Source of the DNA: JBAYVY01 sp041674345
GTDB taxonomy: Bacteria; Planctomycetota; Phycisphaerae; Phycisphaerales; Zrk34
DNA length: 12,410 nucleotides
Reading direction: 5' to 3'
Assembly: GCA_041674345.1 (NCBI GenBank)
Contig: JBAYVY010000068.1
Coordinates: 1 to 12,410, forward strand
The stretch's first letter is position 1. Every line of letters begins with the position of its first letter. The notes beneath the pieces were generated by a model. That model had not been told where the DNA came from, searched no databases, and worked only from the letters and a program-made list of their open reading frames with translations. Made by a program: the position numbers and the translations under genes. This document shows, one piece after another, positions 1 to 6,266 of this stretch.

Positions 1-236
1 CAGCGAGTTGATTCGGCGAACTCGATGGCGAAATGACCGTGAGAACGCGCCACGCGCCCCCTCTTTGTTCCGCATCCGCAGTACAAGGGGTAAATCAGAG
101 GCTCCTTTCGTCATTCGTCATTTCCTGTCGCCCCCGAAAGTTTGGGCGGACCCCCATGACGCATTTTCCAGAATCATCTCGTATCCACGATCAACTGCGG
201 GTATGATGTTGCCATTGTCTCGGAGAAGGATCGCCA
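1..236. other. Intergenic region at left edge, with repeat fragment
   Basis: No convincing gene is seen here. The long open frame from about position 8 runs out of frame into the PEP-CTERM gene and looks like arginine-rich GC noise. Positions 111-126 contain TTTCGTCATTCGTCATT, which also occurs in the right arm of the large inverted repeat near 11580-11600, so a fragment of the same repeat family sits here. CCCCCGAAAGT at 131-141 is a one-mismatch relative of the CCCCCGGAAGT motif described in the findings. A TATGAT at 202-207 could be a -10 box for the next gene, but I see no matching -35. Confidence 0.5.
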
Positions 237-1085
237 ATGACCGTCATCGGACGACGACATCGCCTGGCCTCGCTGCTCTGCTTCATCGCGGTGATTTTCG
301 CCGCTTGCGCCGCTCAGGCCGCGCCCATCGTCAGCGAATCCTTCGACTATTCCCCAGCAGGTACCTTCCCCGCCAATGCCGACGGCGGCACCGGCTTCAC
401 CGCCGCGTGGATTCCCACTTTCACCCCCCTTCTGGCATCCACCGGCCTGACCCATCCCTTGGTCTTCAACGCATCCGGCCTAGCGTTCACCAGCCCCGCC
501 AATACCACCGGCTCCATCAAACGCGTCGTCAATACCGCCGCGTTCGGCTCCGATCTCGCTCCCCAAAACAGCGCGACATTCGGTGCAGACAAGGCCTCCG
601 GCGACCTATGGATCTCCTATCTCCATCAACTTAACAACTCCTATTCCTACCTCGCCTTCGGCAGTTTCTTTGTCGGAACCACCAGTGACAATACCTCCCG
701 CTATCGTGTCACCATCGGAACCCACACCGGTGGCTACTATCAACTCACCGCCAACACCGTCAACCTCGTCATCATCCACATCCATTTCTTTCCCGATAGC
801 CCCGACCAATTCACCCTCTGGGTCAACCCCGCCTCCCTGACCAACCTCACCACCGCCAACGCCGTGGACGATTTTTCCATCGCCATCACCGCCTTCAATC
901 TCTTTCAACTGGCCAACATCGCCTCCACCGGCACCGCCACCTTCGACGAGTTCCGCATGGGCACCTCCCTCGCCGAAGTCATCCCCGAACCGGCTTGCCT
1001 CGCCCTGCTGGTCACCATGCTCTGCGTTCTGCCGCCGACCCGCCGACCCGCCGCGATCAGTCCTGATCGCGGAAACACGACATGA
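237..1085 (+). CDS. PEP-CTERM sorting-domain exported protein
   Basis: This is a 282-residue secreted protein. Residues 1-28 form a signal peptide: Arg/His-rich start, hydrophobic core, then an AQA cleavage site before API. The body is rich in Ser, Thr, Asn and aromatic residues and looks like a beta-sandwich; it opens with an ESFDY...GGTGF segment and ends with FDEFRMGTSLAEV, patterns I associate with planctomycete and verrucomicrobial PEP-CTERM proteins. Residues 250-252 are the Pro-Glu-Pro signal, followed by a hydrophobic helix and an Arg pair, the standard tripartite exosortase sorting signal. The tail after the arginines (about 14 residues) is somewhat long. The ATG at 237 has AAGGA at 226-230 as ribosome binding site. 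Family knowledge predicts processing by an exosortase and surface or matrix localisation; the actual function is unknown. Its stop overlaps the next ATG. Confidence 0.85.
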   Translation: MTVIGRRHRLASLLCFIAVIFAACAAQAAPIVSESFDYSPAGTFPANADGGTGFTAAWIPTFTPLLASTGLTHPLVFNASGLAFTSPANTTGSIKRVVNTAAFGSDLAPQNSATFGADKASGDLWISYLHQLNNSYSYLAFGSFFVGTTSDNTSRYRVTIGTHTGGYYQLTANTVNLVIIHIHFFPDSPDQFTLWVNPASLTNLTTANAVDDFSIAITAFNLFQLANIASTGTATFDEFRMGTSLAEVIPEPACLALLVTMLCVLPPTRRPAAISPDRGNTT

Positions 1086-1195
1086 AACCGACTCTGACGC
1101 TCATGCTGGGTCTGCTGATGTTCTGCGCCCACCCCCGGAAGTTGGACATCACCCTCAGCGTGCAACGCGCGCGTTCCGGCCCGAACCACCGGTGA
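1082..1195 (+). pseudogene. Truncated signal-peptide ORF, translationally coupled to the PEP-CTERM gene
   Basis: An ATG at 1082 overlaps the stop of the upstream gene as ATGA, the classic arrangement for translational coupling. It encodes MKPTLTLMLGLLMFCA, a convincing signal-peptide start with Lys, a hydrophobic core and Cys-Ala. After about 17 codons the frame enters ACCCCCGGAAGTT (1131-1143) and then DNA that is antisense to a transposase remnant, ending at a stop at 1193-1195. The natural reading is that a second secreted protein followed the PEP-CTERM gene and lost all but its signal peptide when foreign DNA joined at about 1131-1146. The mature protein cannot be identified. A real 37-residue peptide is possible but less likely. 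Confidence 0.5.
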
Positions 1196-1654
1196 TCGCT
1201 GCCGTCCAACTGCACCAGTTCGCCGAAGCACTCACGCCGGGCGCGGCGCGGATGTCGTCGTCGTTCGCTTCGCCTCGCCCGCCACAGACCTTCGCCGGTC
1301 AACCAGCGACGCAACGTCTCGTGATCGGCCGCCAGATCGTCGCGCGCCGCCATCTGCTCCGCCGCCAGCGTCGGACCCCAACCCTGATACTGTTCACGGG
1401 ACAACGTCAACGCCCGACCGCGACGCGCATCGGCCAAACGCCGGTTGTTCCCCGCCCGACCCCGCAGCCGGTGCGCCAACCCGCCATCGCCCTCGGCCCT
1501 GTACCGCCGCCACAACCGCTTGGTCTGACGGTAGCCGAGGCCCAGTCGTCGTGATGCCTCGTTGAGCGTCATTTGCTTGTCTCTGACTCGGCTGAAGTGT
1601 CTCCAAATGGGGACACTTCTACTTCGGTCTCAAGGGGACATTTCCACATCGGTT
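1144..1654 (-). mobile_element. Remnant of an ISNCY-type insertion sequence
   Basis: This segment holds the 5' part of a transposase gene and, beyond it, what looks like one end of the element. The presumed end carries an 8-bp inverted repeat, GAAGTGTC (1594-1601) and GACACTTC (1612-1619), and two related boxes, GGGGACACTTC near 1609 and GGGGACATTTC near 1636. Boxes of this kind are familiar to me from ends of ISNCY/IS481-like elements, but the family of the end is not certain. The opposite end and the catalytic half of the gene are missing; homology stops at about 1147, next to the CCCCCGGAAGT motif. No target-site duplication could be found because one boundary is lost. Confidence 0.55.
1147..1596 (-). 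pseudogene. ISNCY family transposase, N-terminal fragment
   Basis: Reading the minus strand from about 1596 gives a helix-turn-helix segment (MTLNEASRRLGLGYRQTKRL, then RYRAEGDGGLAHRLRGR), a second DNA-binding segment (GPTLAAEQMAARDDL...DHETLRRWL) and the start of the DDE integrase core (FGELVQLDGSDHRWFGPERA). The first catalytic Asp is the D of QLDGS. In ISNCY transposases the core continues with a MVMIDDATG-like strand; here the sequence reads RVM and then switches to SNFRGWAQ, which is simply the CCCCCGGAAGT motif read backwards. The rest of the catalytic core, including the later acidic residues, is absent, so the enzyme is dead. No clear start codon with a ribosome binding site is visible upstream of the internal ATG at 1572. 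Confidence 0.75.
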
Positions 1655-1660
1655 CCTACA

Positions 1661-1688
1661 CTCCACTCCCAACTCCACTCCCAACTCC
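1661..1688. repeat. 12-bp tandem repeat, 2.3 copies
   Basis: The unit CTCCACTCCCAA is repeated exactly at 1661-1672 and 1673-1684 and begins a third time at 1685-1688. It lies between the end of the insertion-sequence remnant and the -35 box of the next promoter. No function is evident; slippage could change its copy number. Confidence 0.8.
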
Positions 1689-1717
1689 TTGGTTCCCCGC
1701 CCCCGCCGCGTTACAAT
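1689..1717 (+). promoter_or_regulatory. Sigma-70-like promoter for the 1749 gene
   Basis: TTGGTT at 1689-1694 and TACAAT at 1712-1717 are separated by exactly 17 nt. The transcript would start near 1724, about 25 nt before the ATG at 1749. This placement argues against the upstream in-frame start at 1689, which would lie inside the promoter. Confidence 0.55.
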
Positions 1718-1748
1718 GCTCTTCCTTCCCGCCTTTTCGGAGCTTGCG

Positions 1749-2303
1749 ATGAGTAGTGACGCCAAAGACCCCTTGTCCGACGCCCTCAACGCCCTGCACG
1801 ACACCGATGCCGACGCCGAAAACCTGCTCAAGCGGGACGCCGCCCTCGATCAGCACATCGACTCCGCGCTGGACGGTGAAGAGGATCTCGACCTCGGCCA
1901 CTTCCCCGCCGACGACGTGGACGGCTCCACCCAGGACCTTTCCGAACTGACCGCCTTCGCCTCGCCCGACGATGCCGGCTCGCCGCGCCAACGCCCCGCA
2001 CCACGACCCAAAATTCGCCGGCCCACCCAACTCCATCACACCGGCGTCAAACTCTGTCTCATCATCGGCATGCTCCTGCTCATCCCCGGTCTCTGGGCCG
2101 TCGGCATTCTGCTCGGACTCAATGTCCCCATGGCCTACCGAACCAGCGCCCGCGGCATGGCGTACCTCATGCTGGTGTGCTGGCCGGTCGCCGCGGCGCT
2201 GATCGGCGGGTCGATCCACTACGCCCGCCATCTCGCCGAGATCGAGGCCCGTTTCGACGCCGCCGAGGAAGCCGAAATCGACGAACCCAATCAGGGCGAT
2301 TGA
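1749..2303 (+). CDS. Hypothetical two-helix membrane protein
   Basis: I do not recognise this 184-residue protein. Residues 1-75 are acidic and probably disordered or helical (many Asp, Leu and Ala, e.g. DGEEDLDLGHFPADD). Residues 76-97 form a Pro/Arg-rich basic hinge. Two hydrophobic helices follow at about 100-124 and 136-157, then an acidic, charged C-terminal tail (IEARFDAAEEAEIDEP). There is no signal peptide, so the acidic head and the tail would lie on the same side, probably cytoplasmic. The ATG at 1749 is chosen because GGAG sits 6 nt upstream and the promoter at 1689-1717 precedes it. A weak hairpin (GGCATC at 2321-2326, GATGCC at 2338-2343) follows the stop but lacks a T-tract. Confidence 0.75.
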   Translation: MSSDAKDPLSDALNALHDTDADAENLLKRDAALDQHIDSALDGEEDLDLGHFPADDVDGSTQDLSELTAFASPDDAGSPRQRPAPRPKIRRPTQLHHTGVKLCLIIGMLLLIPGLWAVGILLGLNVPMAYRTSARGMAYLMLVCWPVAAALIGGSIHYARHLAEIEARFDAAEEAEIDEPNQGD

Positions 2304-2599
2304 CAACCCCGCGCTCCGCTGGCATCGGTTTTGCCCTGATGCCGCTCGTGTCCAACACGCGCTAAACTGCGCAAAAACTCGGCGGTCTTCGTTAGAAAAC
2401 CATGAGGTCCGCATCCGACCATTGACCGCCGATGCACCGGCGGGTACAAAAGAAAGCAACCGATCTGTGTGCGCGATTGGGCCGCCCGCTTCGGGCCGAT
2501 CCATCAAGGCCCCGATGATTCACGAACGGATTCTCGCGGTGTTCCACTAACACAGTACGCCGGGTCTTTCCGGCGGACCAACCGAAAAGGAGTCCCATT
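2304..2599. other. Intergenic region and leader of the DUF2934 gene
   Basis: No gene is seen in these 296 bases. They contain a weak hairpin after the previous gene (2321-2343), the promoter at 2422-2450, and a leader of about 140 nt with a hairpin just before the ribosome binding site: CGCCGG at 2558-2563, six loop bases, CCGGCG at 2570-2575. AAGGAG follows at 2587-2592. Confidence 0.5.
2422..2450 (+). promoter_or_regulatory. Sigma-70-like promoter for the DUF2934 gene
   Basis: TTGACC at 2422-2427 and TACAAA at 2445-2450 are 17 nt apart, close to the bacterial consensus. Transcription would begin near 2457, leaving an untranslated leader of about 140 nt. Confidence 0.5.
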
Positions 2600-2860
2600 A
2601 TGGCCGCCAAGAAGGCCGCTACCGGTTCCAACAAGCCCCAGTCCACCGTCCGCAAAATCGCCGCTCCCGCGGTGAGCCAATCCGCCGCGCCGAAGAAAAC
2701 CCCATCGAAGAAGGTCGCCGCCGCACCCCAAGTGCCGACCTTCGACGAGATCGCCCTCCGCGCTTTCCAGATCTGGGAAGCCAAAGGCAAACCCGCCGGC
2801 CAGGACGCCATCAACTGGCGGGAAGCCGAGGCCCAGCTCCGCACCGAGCGCGGCCTGTAA
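2600..2860 (+). CDS. DUF2934 domain protein with basic Ala/Lys/Pro N-terminus
   Basis: This is an 86-residue protein in two parts. Residues 1-46 are almost only Ala, Lys, Pro, Ser and Thr with KK pairs, like the tail of a histone H1 or HU-like bacterial protein. Residues 48-82 (PTFDEIALRAFQIWEAKGKP, then AINWREAEAQL) match the DUF2934 pattern: helix, W-E, a KG-P turn, then N-W-x-EAE-x-L. The family's function is unknown to me; small DUF2934 proteins are common in planctomycetes and proteobacteria. A basic tail on this domain suggests nucleic-acid binding, but that is inference. The ATG at 2600 has AAGGAG 7 nt upstream. It is monocistronic, convergent with lon, and followed 9 nt after its stop by the repeat hairpin at 2870. 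Confidence 0.8.
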   Translation: MAAKKAATGSNKPQSTVRKIAAPAVSQSAAPKKTPSKKVAAAPQVPTFDEIALRAFQIWEAKGKPAGQDAINWREAEAQLRTERGL

Positions 2861-2869
2861 GCCGGACGC

Positions 2870-2897
2870 CACAAAGCCGCGAACGCTGGTCGCGGTC
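2870..2897 (+). terminator. Terminator-like hairpin, copy A of a dispersed element
   Basis: The element begins 9 nt after the DUF2934 stop with CACAAAGCCGCGA and ends TCGCGGTC. It forms a small hairpin by itself (CCGCGA 2877-2882 with TCGCGG 2890-2895) and also pairs with copy B at 2946-2973 (25 of 28 positions complementary). There is no T-tract. Confidence 0.5.
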
Positions 2898-2942
2898 CCG
2901 GACGATGTGACAACGCAAAACTCATCGGCACGCGCCGCATAT

Positions 2943-2972
2943 GAAGACCGCGCCCAACGGTCGCGGCTTTGT
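2943..2972 (-). terminator. Terminator-like hairpin after lon, copy B of the element
   Basis: Read on the minus strand this is the same 30-nt element as copy C behind transketolase, with one mismatch by my count. It starts about 10 nt after the lon stop codon. It ends GGTCTTC rather than in a full T-tract, so intrinsic termination is plausible but not certain. Confidence 0.5.
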
Positions 2973-2982
2973 GTGTTTCGTG

Positions 2983-5487
2983 TCACTTCCCGCGCCTTCC
3001 CGGCAGCGCGTGGCGCAGCAGTTGATCGACGTTTTCCACGAAGATGAACTTCAGCTTCTTTTTCACTTCCTCGGAAATATCAGGCATATCTTTTTCGTTC
3101 AGCTTCGGCACCAGCACCGTTTTGATCCCCGCCCGGTGGGCCGCCAGCGTCTTTTCCTTTAATCCGCCGATGGGCAGCGCCAACCCGCGCAGCGAGATTT
3201 CTCCGGTCATGGCGACCTCCTTGCGGACCGGCTGATCGGTCAGCAACGACGCCAGCGCGGTGAACATGGCGACGCCGGCGCTGGGGCCGTCCTTCGGCAC
3301 GGCCCCGGCGGGCACATGCACGTGAATGTCGAGTTTCGCCAGTTCGTCCAGGTTGATGCCGAGCGATTTCGCCCTGGTTTTCACGAGTGAAAGCGCCGCC
3401 TGCGCCGATTCCTTCATCACCTCGCCGATGTGTCCGGTGAGCATAAGGTTGCCCTTGCCGGGATATTTGGTCGCCTCGATGAACAGCACTTCCCCGCCGA
3501 ACGGCGTGTACGCCAGCCCCGTGACCACGCCGGGCGCGCTGCTCAGCAGCCGGGTTTCGCGGACGAACTGTTCGGGGCCGAGGTGTTCGAGCACCCGCTT
3601 CGCATCGACGGCGACCTTGCGTTTGATCTTGCCCTCGGCGACCCCGGACGCGATGGCGCGGCAGACAGCGCCGATCTGTCGTTCCAGATTACGCACGCCC
3701 GCTTCACGGGTGTAGTCATTCACAATTTTGTCGATGGCGGGTTTGCCGAACGCGATGTGCGTGTTTTTCAGGCCGTTTTCGGTCAATTGCCGGGGCACGA
3801 GGTAGCGGCGGGCGATCTGATATTTCTGCTGATCGGTGTAACCGGGAATTTCGATGATTTCCATGCGATCGCGCAAAGCGGGCGGAACGGGATCGAGGTA
3901 ATTGGCGGTGGCGATGAACAGCACGCCGGACAGATCGAACGGCACATCGAGGTAGCGGTCGCTGAACGAATTGTTCTGGCGTGGGTCGAGGACTTCGAGC
4001 AGCGCGCTGGCCGGGTCGCCGCGGAAGTCGGCCCCGAGTTTGTCGATTTCGTCGAGCATCATCACGGGGTTGTTCGCGCCGACGCGGCGCATTTCCTGAA
4101 TAATCCGTCCGGGCATCGCGCCGATGTACGTCCGCCGATGCCCGCGAATCTCCGCCTCGTCCCGAATCCCGCCGAGCGACAGCCGGGCGAACTTGCGCCC
4201 CAGCGCATCGGCGATCGACTGGCCCAGCGACGTTTTGCCCACGCCCGGCGGGCCGACGAAGCACAAAATCGGCCCGCGGCCGGCGGGATTGAGTTTGCGC
4301 ACGGCCAGGTATTCGATCAGCCGCCGCTTCACTTTTTCCAGGTCGTAATGATCGCGGTTGAGGATGTGGCGGGCGCGGTCCAGGTCCAGGTTGTCCGCCG
4401 TCGTGACCGACCAGGGCAACTCGGCCAGCGTTTCCAGATATGTCAAAATCACCGAGTATTCGGGGCTGGCGGCGGGTATCGCCTCCAGCCGTTTGAGTTC
4501 GCGTTCGGCTTCCTTCATCACCGCTTCGGGGGGCTTGGCCTTTTCGATTTTTTCGCGCAGCTCGGCGATCTGCTCGGCGGATCCGCCCTCGGCGATGCCC
4601 AGTTCCTTTTGAATCGCCCGCATCTGTTCGCGCAGATACGCCCGCCGCTGCACGTCGGTGATCGTCGATTGAACGTCGTTGTTGATCTTCTGCTGAAGTT
4701 TGGCCAGTTCGAGCTGGCGGGTGATGTGCTTCTGCACCGCCGCGACGCGCCGGGCGACGTCCAGTTCCTCCAGCACCGGCTGTTTTTCCTCGGCGTCGAG
4801 CGCGAGGTTCGCCGCCAGGAAATCCGCCAGCCGCCCCGCTTCGTCGATGTTCATCACCACCGTCTTGGCCTGTTCGGGCGCGTGGGGCGAATGATCCAGC
4901 AGGGCGATGGCGGTCTCCCGCAGATTTTTCACCGCCGCTTCCAACCGGCGGTCCATCGTGAGCGTTTCATCCAGCGCGGCCACATCGGCGATGTGATACG
5001 GCTTGGTCTGGGTGTAACTCTTGATGCGAAAGCGCGACAGCCCATGCACGATCAACTCGATGTTGTCATCGGGCTGACGCAACAGTTTGAGCACCAGCAC
5101 GGCACAGCCGACGGTGTAAAGATCGTCGGTGCCGGGTTCTTCGTTGTCCGCGTTTTTCTGGCAGACCAGCCCGATGATTTTGCTCTTGGGCAGCGACGCA
5201 TCGAGCAAAGCGCGGCTCGAAGGCCGGCCGACCGACAGAGGCATCACCGTGCCGGGAAACATGACAGTTCCGCGAATCGGCAGAATCGGCAACGAACCGG
5301 GCAATTGCTCAATCTGCAAATGAAGCCCCCCCGCCCCCGGAAGTAACGCCCCCGAAGGCGGAGCCGGCGGCGAACCCGATGGTACTTCCGGGGACGGGGG
5401 TGGGGGTGGGGCCGGGGCCGGGGGCGCGGATTTATCGGAGGGCGGCGTGTCGGGCGTCGTGGGTGGATTGGATTTTTTTTTAGCCAA
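2983..5487 (-). CDS. lon: ATP-dependent Lon protease
   Basis: This cytoplasmic AAA+ serine protease degrades misfolded and short-lived regulatory proteins. Its 834 residues compare with 784 in E. coli. Residues 1-55 are a Pro/Ala/Ser/Gly extension. The substrate-binding LON domain starts at about 64 (LPGSLPILPIRGTVMFPG), followed by a coiled helical region at about 240-340. The AAA+ module has Walker A GPPGVGKT at 412-419 and Walker B VMMLDEIDK at 475-483. The protease domain has the catalytic Ser736 in KDGPSAG and Lys779 in GGLKEK, by alignment with E. coli Ser679 and Lys722. The start is a TTG at 5485-5487 with GGTGA six nt upstream on the minus strand; codons 3-5 form a run of nine A. It lies 104 nt behind hsp20 on the same strand, suggesting co-transcription. 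The proline-rich extension carries two copies of the CCCCGGAAGT motif in inverted orientation. Confidence 0.97.
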   Translation of the reverse strand: MAKKKSNPPTTPDTPPSDKSAPPAPAPPPPPSPEVPSGSPPAPPSGALLPGAGGLHLQIEQLPGSLPILPIRGTVMFPGTVMPLSVGRPSSRALLDASLPKSKIIGLVCQKNADNEEPGTDDLYTVGCAVLVLKLLRQPDDNIELIVHGLSRFRIKSYTQTKPYHIADVAALDETLTMDRRLEAAVKNLRETAIALLDHSPHAPEQAKTVVMNIDEAGRLADFLAANLALDAEEKQPVLEELDVARRVAAVQKHITRQLELAKLQQKINNDVQSTITDVQRRAYLREQMRAIQKELGIAEGGSAEQIAELREKIEKAKPPEAVMKEAERELKRLEAIPAASPEYSVILTYLETLAELPWSVTTADNLDLDRARHILNRDHYDLEKVKRRLIEYLAVRKLNPAGRGPILCFVGPPGVGKTSLGQSIADALGRKFARLSLGGIRDEAEIRGHRRTYIGAMPGRIIQEMRRVGANNPVMMLDEIDKLGADFRGDPASALLEVLDPRQNNSFSDRYLDVPFDLSGVLFIATANYLDPVPPALRDRMEIIEIPGYTDQQKYQIARRYLVPRQLTENGLKNTHIAFGKPAIDKIVNDYTREAGVRNLERQIGAVCRAIASGVAEGKIKRKVAVDAKRVLEHLGPEQFVRETRLLSSAPGVVTGLAYTPFGGEVLFIEATKYPGKGNLMLTGHIGEVMKESAQAALSLVKTRAKSLGINLDELAKLDIHVHVPAGAVPKDGPSAGVAMFTALASLLTDQPVRKEVAMTGEISLRGLALPIGGLKEKTLAAHRAGIKTVLVPKLNEKDMPDISEEVKKKLKFIFVENVDQLLRHALPGRRGK
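5335..5393. repeat. 59-nt inverted-repeat segment inside the lon linker
   Basis: CCCCGGAAGTA at 5335-5345 and its exact reverse complement TACTTCCGGGG at 5383-5393 flank 37 nt of GC-rich sequence. The segment codes for part of the low-complexity N-terminal linker of Lon (around PPAPPSGALLPG). It looks like a small repeat element that became coding, though chance in Pro/Gly codons cannot be excluded. Confidence 0.55.
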
Positions 5488-5591
5488 GATGATTCACCGG
5501 AAACGGGTGTGATGACCAGAGCGTTCACGCATCGGGAGCGCCGGAGCGACACGCCCCGGCTCGCGCCACGATGCCTACAACTTGCCGGGGG

Positions 5592-6026
5592 TTACAACTT
5601 CCCTGGGCGGGGGCGTGGCAGGTGTATCCAGAGCAGGCCGTTGCATTGATCGGCGGTGATGTGTTCGGTGTCGATGCCTTCGGGGAGTTGGAGTTTGCGT
5701 TCAAAGGGGCCGTAGTCGATTTCCATGGCGAGGATGCGGGGAACCTGGCCTTGGGTGTCGGGGGCTTGCGGGGTCGGCGCTTCCGGGGGTTGGCGTTGGC
5801 CGGAGATGATGAGGATGCCGGGTTCGACGTGGACATTGATGCTGCCGCGTTCAACGCCCGCCAGATCGACGCAGACTTCCAGCCGATCATCGAACGCATA
5901 TGCGTTGATGTTCGGCGTCCACGCTTCGATGGGGCAGTAGCGTGAGAAGTGCGGCTGACCGGCGGGGTGACCGAAGACATTGTTGAAATGCGAACCGGGC
6001 ATCGGACGACGGGCGAGTTCGATCAT
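5592..6026 (-). CDS. hsp20: Small heat-shock protein, Hsp20 / alpha-crystallin family
   Basis: This 144-residue ATP-independent holdase would bind unfolding proteins in the cytoplasm. The N-terminal arm is short (1-35). The alpha-crystallin domain spans about 36-138: AWTPNINAYAFDDRLEVCVD, LAGVERGSINVHVEPGILII, GPFERKLQLPEGID and NGLLWIHLP are the usual strands. Between strands an odd Pro/Gln/Ala-rich insert occupies about residues 79-97 (PPEAPTPQAPDTQGQVPR), partly encoded by a copy of the CCCCCGGAAG motif. The C-terminal tail (PRPRPGKL) has no I-x-I oligomerisation motif. The ATG at 6026 is chosen because AAGGG (minus strand, about 6034-6039) lies 7 nt upstream; the frame stays open to 6134, but that extension is translated repeat DNA. 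Lon follows 104 nt downstream on the same strand, so the two quality-control genes probably share a transcript. Confidence 0.9.
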   Translation of the reverse strand: MIELARRPMPGSHFNNVFGHPAGQPHFSRYCPIEAWTPNINAYAFDDRLEVCVDLAGVERGSINVHVEPGILIISGQRQPPEAPTPQAPDTQGQVPRILAMEIDYGPFERKLQLPEGIDTEHITADQCNGLLWIHLPRPRPGKL

Positions 6027-6045
6027 GGCGGAACCCTTCGATTTC

Positions 6046-6123
6046 GGATTGCGGATTTCGGATCGCGGATTGGCAGACCGGCCGACATACGGCGGCCCCG
6101 ATTCAATCCGAAATCCGCAATCC
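6046..6123. repeat. Inverted repeat with 18-bp perfect arms upstream of hsp20
   Basis: GGATTGCGGATTTCGGAT at 6046-6063 and its exact complement at 6106-6123 enclose 42 nt. The left arm is embedded in further GGATT/GGATTTCGG repeats. It belongs to a style of dispersed intergenic repeat I know from planctomycete-like genomes. If hsp20 is transcribed from near 6136, the whole hairpin lies in its leader, ending about 7 nt before the ribosome binding site. Confidence 0.8.
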
Positions 6124-6142
6124 CAATTCCACAATCCTTATC

Positions 6143-6172
6143 ATCTTATCCGCCGGCGGCGTGTGCGATCAA
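6143..6172 (-). promoter_or_regulatory. Possible promoter for hsp20-lon
   Basis: On the minus strand TTGATC (plus 6167-6172) and TAAGAT (plus 6143-6148) are 18 nt apart. The match is moderate. No CIRCE operator (HrcA site) or clear heat-shock sigma consensus is visible nearby. Confidence 0.3.
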
Positions 6173-6191
6173 CAATTTCCATTTTTCGCCA

Positions 6192-6220
6192 TTGCCTAAC
6201 TCGCCGGGATGCCCCATAAT
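6192..6220 (+). promoter_or_regulatory. Sigma-70-like promoter for transketolase
   Basis: TTGCCT at 6192-6197 and CATAAT at 6215-6220 are separated by 17 nt. Transcription would start near 6227, about 40 nt before the ATG. Confidence 0.55.
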
Positions 6221-6266
6221 CGTCGGCTTGTCCGAAGTTTGAAGTCCCGATTTACAGGAGCGAAAC

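Noticed and set aside
8..634. 208-codon open frame at the left edge
   Set aside because: It overlaps the PEP-CTERM gene in another frame, is dominated by Arg, Ser and His as GC-rich shadow frames are, and has no ribosome binding site or recognisable domain.
1192..1554. 120-codon plus-strand frame opposite the transposase
   Set aside because: It is antisense to a recognisable transposase remnant and has no domain signal.
1689..1748. 20-codon extension of the membrane protein at 1749
   Set aside because: It starts within the -35 box of the promoter and would place the start codon upstream of the transcription start.
3430..5346. 638-codon open frame antisense to lon
   Set aside because: It is a stop-poor mirror of the Lon gene; its translation is rich in His, Arg and Gln without any family motif, while the minus strand has full Lon catalytic motifs.
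6027..6134. N-terminal extension of Hsp20 (36 codons)
   Set aside because: The residues are translated GGATTTCGG-type repeat DNA; the ATG at 6026 has a good ribosome binding site.
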